Source: Streptomyces sp. (GTDB taxonomy: Bacteria > Actinomycetota > Actinomycetes > Streptomycetales > Streptomycetaceae). Taken from it: a stretch of 33,848 nucleotides of DNA. The stretch lies in contig NZ_JAEKKT010000195.1 of assembly GCF_019510245.1 (NCBI RefSeq), forward strand, positions 1 to 33,848, read 5' to 3'. Positions 13,677 to 19,863 of the stretch are shown here, piece after piece (position 1 is the stretch's first letter; every line of letters starts with the position of its first letter). Both the position numbers and the translations under genes were made by a program. The notes beneath the pieces were generated by a model that made no database searches, had not been told where the DNA came from, and worked only from the letters and a program-made list of their open reading frames with translations.

Positions 13677-16163
13677 ATGTCACGCACCACGCGCACCCGG
13701 CTGAGACTCGGCCTGGGTGCAAGCGCTTTCCTGCTCGCCGCCGGTCTTCTGCCGACCCCCGCCCATGCCGAGGACGTCACCGACTACTCGATCACCGTCG
13801 ACCCGGCCACCCAGGGCGCCAAGATCGACAAGACGATGTACGGCGTCTTCTTCGAGGACATCAACCGCGCCGCCGACGGCGGCCTGTACGCGGAGCTGGT
13901 CCAGAACCGGTCCTTCGAGTACACGACCGACGACAACAAGTCGTACACCCCGCTCACCGCGTGGACGGTCACCGGCACCGCCCGGGTCGTGAACGACGAC
14001 GGCCGGCTGAACGCCCGCAACCGCACCTACCTCTCGCTCTCCGCGGGTTCGGCGGTCACCAACTCCGGCTACAACACCGGCATCCGCGTCGAGGACGGCA
14101 AGAGGTACGACTTCTCGGTCTGGGCCCGTGCCGACGCCGGTACCACCCTCACGGTCGGCCTCTCGGACTCCGGCGGCACCCTCGCCACCGCCCGCCGGGT
14201 GGCCGTGAAGAAGCACGGCTGGGCCAAGTACACGGCGACCTTCACCGCCACCCGCACCAGCTCCACGGGGCGTCTCACCGTGGCCAGTTCGAACGCCGCC
14301 GCCCTCGACATGGTCTCCCTCTTCCCGCGCGACACCTACAAGCATGAGCCCAACGGCCTGCGCAAGGACCTCGCCGAGAAGATCGCCGCCCTGCACCCGG
14401 GCTTCGTCCGCTTCCCCGGCGGCTGCCTGGTCAACACCGGCTCGATGCAGGACTACAGCGAGGCCTCCGGCTACCAGCGCAAGCGGTCGTACCAGTGGAA
14501 GGACACCGTCGGCCCGGTCGAGACCCGCGCCACCAACGCCAACTTCTGGGGCTACAACCAGAGTTACGGCCTCGGATACTACGAGTACTTCCGCTTCGCC
14601 GAGGACATCGGTGCCATGCCGCTGCCCGTGGTCCCGGCCCTGGTCACCGGTTGCGGCCAGAACCAGGCCGTCGACGACGACGCGCTGCTCAAGCGGCACA
14701 TCCAGGACACCCTCGACCTCGTCGAGTTCGCCAACGGCCCGGTCACCTCGAAGTGGGGCGGGCTGCGCGCGCAGATGGGCCACCCCAAGCCCTTCCACCT
14801 CACCCACATCGAGGTCGGCAACGAGGAGAACCTGCCCCAGCAGTTCTTCGCCCGCTTCACCCGGTTCCGGACCGCCATCCAGGCGAAGTACCCCTACATG
14901 CAGGTCATCTCCAACTCCGGCCCGGACGACTCCGGCACGACCTTCGACACGGCCTGGCAGCTCAACAAGGATGCCAAGGTCGACATGGTCGACGAGCACT
15001 ACTACAACAGCCCGCAGTGGTTCCTGCAGAACAACGACCGCTACGACTCCTACGACCGGAGCGGACCGAAGGTCTTCGTCGGCGAGTACGCCTCCGGCGG
15101 CAACACCTTCAAGAACGGGCTCGCCGAGGCCGCCTACATGACCGGCCTCGAACGCAACGCGGACGTCGTGAAACTCGCCTCCTACGCCCCGCTGTTCGCC
15201 AACGAGGACTACGTCCAGTGGAGCCCGGACATGGTCTGGTTCAACAACCACGCCTCCTGGGGCTCGGCGAACTACGAGGTCCAGAAGCTGTTCATGAACA
15301 ACGTCGGTGACCAGGTGGTGCCGAGCACGGCCACCACCACCCCGGACGTCAGCGGCCCCATCACCGGTGCCGTCGGCCTGTCCACCTGGAACACCAGCGC
15401 CGCCTACGACGACGTGAAGGTCACCGACGCCGACGGGAACTCGCTGCTCACCGACGACTTCTCCGGTGACGCGTCGCAGTGGACGCACACGGGCGGCGGC
15501 AGCTGGGCGGTCCAGGACGGGCAGTACGTCGAGACCTCCGACACCGCCGAGAACACCATGGTCTCCGCAGGCGACACCGACTGGCACGACTACGACCTGC
15601 ACGTGAAGGCCACCAAGAAGTCCGGCAAGGAAGGCTTCCTCGTCGCCTTCGGCGTCAAGGACACCGGCACCTACTACTGGTGGAACATCGGGGGCTGGAA
15701 CAACACCCAGACCGCGGTCGAGCAGGCCGTCGACGGGGGCAAGTCGACCCTGATCGCCAAGCCGGGGTCGGTCGACACGGGCCGCGCCTACGACGTCGAC
15801 ATCAAGGTGCGGGGCCGGCAGGTGACCCTGTACCTCGACGGGCAGGAGTGGGGCGGCTTCACCGACGACAAGCCCGCCGAGCCGTTCCGGCAGGTCGTCA
15901 CCGAGGACAGGAAGACCGGCGACCTGATCGTCAAGGTGGTCAACGCCCAGTCGGCGGAGGCCCGTACGGCAATCGACCTCGGCGGCGTCAAGGCCGCCAG
16001 GAAGGCCAAGGTGACCACGCTCGCGGCGGCGCCCGGCGCGGTGAACACCGAGACGTCCACCGCGGTCGCCCCGGTCACGTCCACCTTCACCGGGGTCGCC
16101 GACCGGTTCACGTACACCTTCCCGGCGAACTCGGTCACCTTCCTGCGGATCAGGCAGAAGTAG
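13677..16163 (+). CDS. Secreted GH51 alpha-L-arabinofuranosidase with inserted beta-sandwich
   Basis: This 828-residue enzyme starts with a signal peptide ending at PTPAHA (about residue 31). It has an N-terminal beta-sandwich region with a carbohydrate-binding-like segment (about 60-220) and a GH51 TIM barrel. The acid/base residue is Glu383 in EVGNEEN and the nucleophile is Glu470 in VFVGEYAS. The C-terminal arabinofuranosidase beta domain ends at SVTFLRI. Between the barrel and that last part, residues about 559-735 form an extra LamG-like module (DDVKVTDADGNSLLTDDFSG, YYWWNIGGW, GRQVTLYLDG), making the protein much longer than plain GH51 enzymes. It removes arabinose side chains from plant polysaccharides outside the cell. 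ATG 13677 has GGAG six bases upstream. Its end overlaps the next gene by 14 bases. Confidence 0.93.
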   Translation: MSRTTRTRLRLGLGASAFLLAAGLLPTPAHAEDVTDYSITVDPATQGAKIDKTMYGVFFEDINRAADGGLYAELVQNRSFEYTTDDNKSYTPLTAWTVTGTARVVNDDGRLNARNRTYLSLSAGSAVTNSGYNTGIRVEDGKRYDFSVWARADAGTTLTVGLSDSGGTLATARRVAVKKHGWAKYTATFTATRTSSTGRLTVASSNAAALDMVSLFPRDTYKHEPNGLRKDLAEKIAALHPGFVRFPGGCLVNTGSMQDYSEASGYQRKRSYQWKDTVGPVETRATNANFWGYNQSYGLGYYEYFRFAEDIGAMPLPVVPALVTGCGQNQAVDDDALLKRHIQDTLDLVEFANGPVTSKWGGLRAQMGHPKPFHLTHIEVGNEENLPQQFFARFTRFRTAIQAKYPYMQVISNSGPDDSGTTFDTAWQLNKDAKVDMVDEHYYNSPQWFLQNNDRYDSYDRSGPKVFVGEYASGGNTFKNGLAEAAYMTGLERNADVVKLASYAPLFANEDYVQWSPDMVWFNNHASWGSANYEVQKLFMNNVGDQVVPSTATTTPDVSGPITGAVGLSTWNTSAAYDDVKVTDADGNSLLTDDFSGDASQWTHTGGGSWAVQDGQYVETSDTAENTMVSAGDTDWHDYDLHVKATKKSGKEGFLVAFGVKDTGTYYWWNIGGWNNTQTAVEQAVDGGKSTLIAKPGSVDTGRAYDVDIKVRGRQVTLYLDGQEWGGFTDDKPAEPFRQVVTEDRKTGDLIVKVVNAQSAEARTAIDLGGVKAARKAKVTTLAAAPGAVNTETSTAVAPVTSTFTGVADRFTYTFPANSVTFLRIRQK

Positions 16164-16584
16164 CGTCCGGTGCGGGCTGCTGTCCGACCGGCAGCAGCCC
16201 GCGCTCGGCGAAGACCTTCTTCGCGGCGAAGGTGGCGTTCAGAGCCTTGGGGAAACCGCAGTACCCGGCGGAGTGCAGCAGGGCCTCGACGATCTGCTCC
16301 GGCGTGAGGCCCACGTTGAGGGCCGCGTTGACGTGCACCTCCAGTTGGGGCTCGCAGCCGCCCAACGCCGTGAGCATGCCCAGCGTCACCAACTGCCGGT
16401 CCCGGGGGGCGAGTTCCGGGCGGGCGTAGATCTCGCCGAAGCCCCAGGCGACGATCTGGTGGCCCAGCTCGGGGCTGACGTCGGTCAGCGAGTCGATGAC
16501 CCGCTGCCCGGCCTCGCCGTCGACCTTCCGCAGGACCTCCAGGCCGTGGGCGAAACGTTCTTGGCGCGTGGTGCTCTCGCTCAT
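16150..16584 (-). CDS. Carboxymuconolactone decarboxylase family protein
   Basis: This 144-residue protein matches the carboxymuconolactone decarboxylase (CMD/AhpD-like) family: RDRQLVTLGMLTALGGCEPQ, then EVHVNAALNVGLTPEQI, then EALLHSAGYCGFPKALNA. The histidine of LEVH and the Tyr-Cys-Gly-Phe-Pro region mark the usual active-site helices. It lacks the AhpD CxxC pair, so a peroxidase role is unlikely; stand-alone members are often redox or stress proteins of unknown reaction. ATG 16584 has GGAAGAG six bases upstream. A MerR-type promoter precedes it. Its 3' end overlaps the convergent arabinofuranosidase gene. Confidence 0.92.
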   Translation of the reverse strand: MSESTTRQERFAHGLEVLRKVDGEAGQRVIDSLTDVSPELGHQIVAWGFGEIYARPELAPRDRQLVTLGMLTALGGCEPQLEVHVNAALNVGLTPEQIVEALLHSAGYCGFPKALNATFAAKKVFAERGLLPVGQQPAPDATSA

Positions 16585-16627
16585 GTCAGCTCTTCCGTTC
16601 TCCTCGGATGCGGTCACGACCGGAAGA

Positions 16628-16658
16628 ACGCTAGGAGTTGGAGCGCGCTCCAGGTCAA
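16628..16658 (-). promoter_or_regulatory. MerR-type promoter with 14-base palindrome in a 19-base spacer
   Basis: On the minus strand, TTGACC (16658-16653) and TAGCGT (16633-16628) are separated by exactly 19 bases, longer than the usual 17. The spacer begins with the perfect palindrome TGGAGCGCGCTCCA (16652-16639). This is the classical layout of promoters that MerR-family activators untwist when bound to their signal. It drives the carboxymuconolactone decarboxylase family gene with a leader of about 37 bases. No MerR gene is present in the window. Confidence 0.85.
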
Positions 16659-16672
16659 GCCCGTTTCCGCGG

Positions 16673-17659
16673 TCACCCCAGTGCGCGCAGTGCGGCGACC
16701 TGTGCGCCCAGGAACGTCCGGGTCCAGTCGGCGTGCTCCCCCGCATAACCCCGGGGGCCGCACTCCACGACCAGGATCAGGCCCAGGTAGAGGCCGTACA
16801 GGGCGAGGCGATGGCGCAGTGCGGGGGAGAAGTCGAGGCAGCCGCCCGCCGCCCGGTACCCGGCCACCAGGTCGCTGTCCGGGCCGGTGTCCCCGCCGAA
16901 CGCCAGGGAGACCAGTTCGGCGGCCGGGTCGCCCCAGAACGCCCGTTCGTGGTCGATGAGGCCGGTGATCCGGGGTGCGTCCGCCCGGTCGTCGACGAAG
17001 ATGTTGCCCGGCCAGAGGTCGAAGTGGACGAGCCTGGGCTCGGTGACCTCGTCGAGGGCCGCGCCGCCCTCGGCCACCAGGCCGCGTATCGCGGCGGCGG
17101 GCACCCCGAGGTCGGCGTCCCAGCGGGCCGCGTCCGCCAGCAGGGCGTCCACCATGGCCGTGAAGGCGGTGCGCCAGTCGGCGGCGGACAGCTCCGCCTC
17201 GGGAGCCGGATAGCCGTACCGGCCGTCCTCGGAGGTCAGGGTGTGCAGCCGGGCGGTGATCGTGCCCAGCTCGTGGCGCAGCGCCGAGGCGGTGGCGGGC
17301 GGGAGGTGCTCGGCGGCCTTGTCCCAGGGGGTGCCCGCCAGCACCGAGACGGCGAGGAAGTCGGCTCCCCCGTAGAACAGTTCGGGGGCCGGTACGGCTC
17401 CGGCGGCCAGACCGGCCAGGCGCCGGTAGACCAGGGCCTCGGTCGCCATGATCCCGCGCTCGTAGCGGAGCACGGGCGCCTCGGCGGGCGGCGCCAGCTT
17501 CACCACGGCCGGGCGTCCGTCGTCGAGGCGGACCCGGTAGGCGGTGTTGAACCAGCCGTCGGTCAGCTCCTCCTCCAGCCGGCAGCCGACGCCCGTGGCC
17601 TCCCGGAGGAGGGCGTCGAGTCCGGCGGCGGACAGGCGGCGTTTGGTCAGGCTCTGCAT
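16673..17659 (-). CDS. Aminoglycoside phosphotransferase / fructosamine kinase-fold protein
   Basis: This 328-residue protein has the APH fold. The N-lobe includes VVKLAPP with the ATP-binding lysine. The Brenner motif is HFDLWPGN with His212, Asp214 (catalytic base) and Asn219, and the metal-binding Asp236 is in GLIDHER. The pattern LTDGWFNTAYRV and LWPGNIFVDD resembles fructosamine kinase and homoserine/sugar kinase-like APH members more than true antibiotic kinases. A small-molecule hydroxyl is the likely acceptor. ATG 17659 has only a weak GAGCGAG upstream. Upstream lies a CebR-like palindrome, which suggests sugar control. Resistance should not be inferred from the name. Confidence 0.88.
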   Translation of the reverse strand: MQSLTKRRLSAAGLDALLREATGVGCRLEEELTDGWFNTAYRVRLDDGRPAVVKLAPPAEAPVLRYERGIMATEALVYRRLAGLAAGAVPAPELFYGGADFLAVSVLAGTPWDKAAEHLPPATASALRHELGTITARLHTLTSEDGRYGYPAPEAELSAADWRTAFTAMVDALLADAARWDADLGVPAAAIRGLVAEGGAALDEVTEPRLVHFDLWPGNIFVDDRADAPRITGLIDHERAFWGDPAAELVSLAFGGDTGPDSDLVAGYRAAGGCLDFSPALRHRLALYGLYLGLILVVECGPRGYAGEHADWTRTFLGAQVAALRALG

Positions 17660-17714
17660 GCGGCGACTCGCTCTCGTCCGGCGGTGCGGTGCGTGCGGGG
17701 GCGCTGGGAGCGCG

Positions 17715-17734
17715 TGGGAGCGCTCCCGAAGATA
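17715..17734 (-). promoter_or_regulatory. CebR-like LacI-family operator overlapping the kinase promoter
   Basis: TGGGAGCGCTCCCG at 17715-17728 contains a perfect 12-base palindrome and differs at one position from the known CebR box TGGGAGCGCTCCCA. A possible -10, TATCTT on the minus strand (17734-17729), directly abuts it, so a bound repressor would cover the transcription start of the kinase gene. A second half-like element, TGGGAGCGCG, lies beside it at 17705-17714. No clear -35 was found. Confidence 0.65.
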
Positions 17735-17745
17735 CGGGATCCGGG

Positions 17746-18654
17746 TCAGCCGTTGTCCCTGCTTCGGATGACCTCCGCGGCCTCGACGAGTGCGCGGAGA
17801 ACGGTTCGCACCGCTCTGCGGGCCGTCCGCTCGGGGCGGTGCAGGGCGTCGACGTGGCGGTGGGCCTCGATGCCGTGCAGGGGCCTGAGGGTGACGCCCG
17901 GGTGGGGACGGGACGTCCAGCGGGGCATCAGGGCGACCCCGCCGCCCGCGGCGACCACCTCGGCGACCACGGCGATCTCGTTGACGCGGTGCACGATGTC
18001 GACCCCGCGCCCGGCCGCCGCCGCGATGGCCTCGACCGTGGCCAGCAGCGGGAAGCCGTCGTGCACGCTGATCCAGGGCTGGTCGGCGACGTCGTGCGCG
18101 GTCAGGGCGGGCCGCGCGGCCAGCGGGTGGCCGACGGGCAGGGCGACGTCGAGCGGTTCGCGCAGCAGCGGGGTGGCCGTGGCGGTCCGGGGCCAGGGCG
18201 GGGCGTGGTCCATGCGATGGGCCAGGACCAGGTCGTAGGCGCGGGTCAGCGGCGGGAAGTCGGCCTGGGCCACGTCCTCGTCGTGCAGGGCGAGGCGGGG
18301 GGACCCGGGCCCGCCCAGCCGTCGGAGCAGCAGGGGGAAGAACGCGGCGGCTCCGCTGTGGAAGGCGGCCAGCGACACCGTGCCGTCGGGTTCCTCCACG
18401 AAGGCGTCGATGGTGTGGCGGGCCCGGGCCAGTGCCGTCTCCACGCCGATCGCCGCGGCCGCCAGGGCCTGCCCGGCCGGTGTGAGGACCAGCCGGCGGC
18501 CGGACCGCTCGGTGAGCGGCACCGGGATCGAGCGCTGGAGCAGCCGCAGCTGCTGCGAGATGGCCGAGGGCGTCACCCGCAGCGCTTCGGCGACGGCCGT
18601 GACGCTGCCCAGGTCGCCCAGCTCCCGCAGGACCCGCAGCTGCCGTTCGTCCAT
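17746..18654 (-). CDS. LysR-family transcriptional regulator
   Basis: This 302-residue protein has a LysR winged helix at residues 1-60 (VTAVAEALRVTPSAISQQLR is the recognition helix region) and a periplasmic-binding-like effector domain from about 90 to 295 (VSLAAFHSGAAAFFPLLL, then LDVALPVGHPLA). It diverges from an EamA exporter with 80 bases between starts, the standard arrangement in which the regulator controls the neighbour. The effector is unknown. The start at 18654 begins the conserved domain directly (MDERQLRVLREL). Leu/Ala-rich composition is normal for streptomycetes. Confidence 0.93.
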   Translation of the reverse strand: MDERQLRVLRELGDLGSVTAVAEALRVTPSAISQQLRLLQRSIPVPLTERSGRRLVLTPAGQALAAAAIGVETALARARHTIDAFVEEPDGTVSLAAFHSGAAAFFPLLLRRLGGPGSPRLALHDEDVAQADFPPLTRAYDLVLAHRMDHAPPWPRTATATPLLREPLDVALPVGHPLAARPALTAHDVADQPWISVHDGFPLLATVEAIAAAAGRGVDIVHRVNEIAVVAEVVAAGGGVALMPRWTSRPHPGVTLRPLHGIEAHRHVDALHRPERTARRAVRTVLRALVEAAEVIRSRDNG

Positions 18655-18734
18655 GGCGTGAGTGTAGCTCCGCTAAAGGATCGGTTGAGAAGGTCGTCGT
18701 TTACTTCAACGTGCAGGCCGTGGATCGTGAAGGC
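18655..18734. promoter_or_regulatory. LysR/EamA divergent promoter region
   Basis: The 80 bases between the two starts are AT-richer than the genes. TTGAGAAG and ACTTCAA (18685-18709) form an imperfect inverted repeat with TTGA/TCAA arms, of the T-N11-A type that LysR proteins bind. Clear -35 and -10 boxes cannot be assigned. Confidence 0.35.
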
Positions 18735-19667
18735 ATGCCGACCAACCGCCGTATCGACGTGGTGCTCCTGGCCGTCGCCGTCGTCTGGGGCTCCAGTTAC
18801 CTGACGGCGAAGACAGCCACGGACGCCCTCCCCGTGCCGACCGTCCTCTTCGTGCGGTACGCCGTCGCCGCGCTCGCGTGCGCCGCCGTGCTGCGCCGGT
18901 TCGGCGGCGCCGGTGGCCTCACCCGGGACGAGAAGGTCCAAGGCTCTCTGCTCGGCCTCACCCAGGCCGCCGTCCTCGTCCTGGAGACGTACGGTGTCGC
19001 CCACACCAGCGCCGGGAACGCGGGCCTGATCATCAGCCTCACCCTCGTCCTCACCCCGGTCCTGCACCGGGTCGGTCTGCCGGCGCGGTTCTTCCTCGCC
19101 GCCGGGGTGTGCCTGGCGGGTGTCGCAGTGCTCGTCTCCGGCAACGGGCTGCGCGCTCCCGGAGCCGGTGACCTGCTGATGCTCGCTGCCGCCGTGGTCC
19201 GCGCGGGGCACATGGTGCTGGTCGGCAGGGTCACCGCGGGCCGGACCCTGCGCCCGCTGCACCTGACCGCCGTACAGTGCGCCGTCGGCGCCGCCCTCTT
19301 CCTGCTGCCCGCGGCCCCCGGGCTGCCGGCGCTGACCCGGACCGGTGCCGTCACCTGGGCGCAGCTCCTCTACCTCTCCCTCTTCTGCGGACTGTTCGCC
19401 TTCATCGCCCAGACCTGGGCGGTCCAACGCACCTCCGCGACCCGGGCCGGGCTCCTGCTGGGCACCGAACCGGTCTGGGCCCTGCTGGTCGGCACCGCCC
19501 TCGGCGGCGAGCGGCTCACCGGACTGTCCGTCCTCGGTGCCGCACTCATCGTCACTGGGACGTACTGGGGTCAATCTGTCGAACGCGCACATCGCGGACG
19601 CGCCATGGCGGCGGCTCGCGACGCGACCCCGCGCAGTGCCCGTACAGGCGCCACACAGGCGAGTTAA
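18735..19667 (+). CDS. EamA/DMT-family transporter, LysR-paired
   Basis: This 310-residue membrane protein has about ten transmembrane segments in two EamA repeats (about residues 10-135 and 143-285). Family features include AVVWGSSYLTAK in helix 1, FVRYAVAAL in helix 2 and LLLGTEPVWALLVGTALGGE near the end. It probably exports a small metabolite. The divergent LysR gene is its likely regulator. The ATG at 18735 is chosen because the conserved sequence begins there (MPTNRRID) with GAAGG just upstream; a GTG at 18711 would add eight residues without a ribosome site. The C-terminal 30 residues are polar and arginine-rich, beyond the usual family end. Confidence 0.9.
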   Translation: MPTNRRIDVVLLAVAVVWGSSYLTAKTATDALPVPTVLFVRYAVAALACAAVLRRFGGAGGLTRDEKVQGSLLGLTQAAVLVLETYGVAHTSAGNAGLIISLTLVLTPVLHRVGLPARFFLAAGVCLAGVAVLVSGNGLRAPGAGDLLMLAAAVVRAGHMVLVGRVTAGRTLRPLHLTAVQCAVGAALFLLPAAPGLPALTRTGAVTWAQLLYLSLFCGLFAFIAQTWAVQRTSATRAGLLLGTEPVWALLVGTALGGERLTGLSVLGAALIVTGTYWGQSVERAHRGRAMAAARDATPRSARTGATQAS

Positions 19668-19801
19668 CCTGCGAATCATTTTCCGGAAAACTACTGTTTC
19701 CTTTGAAGTCGTGAATTCTTTCCCATGACGTACACGGATTCGGAATTCGCCTTATTACTTCACAGGCGTGGCACAACCGTCAGGGACCTCTACCCGTCTA
19801 A

Positions 19802-19845
19802 GTCGGCGAAACACCGACCTGCGGGGAGCGACGACCCCGTTTTTT
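19802..19845 (+). terminator. Double hairpin with T-tract between EamA and YfhO genes
   Basis: A 5-base stem (GTCGG 19802-19806 with CCGAC 19814-19818) is followed by a second stem (CGGGG 19822-19826 with CCCCG 19835-19839) and six Ts (19840-19845). The second hairpin plus T-tract is a classic intrinsic terminator, rare in this GC-rich DNA. It lies 155 bases after the EamA stop and 19 bases before the YfhO start codon. It could end the EamA transcript, or act as an attenuator in the YfhO leader if that promoter is upstream. Confidence 0.6.
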
Positions 19846-19863
19846 ATCTGGGGGCCGCACAGA

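Noticed and set aside
13680..15602. 640-codon open frame on the minus strand
   Set aside because: It is antisense to the arabinofuranosidase, whose motifs and signal peptide are clear; the product has shadow composition.
16673..17659. Antibiotic resistance gene
   Set aside because: The APH fold alone is not evidence of resistance; sequence character and the CebR-like operator point to metabolism.
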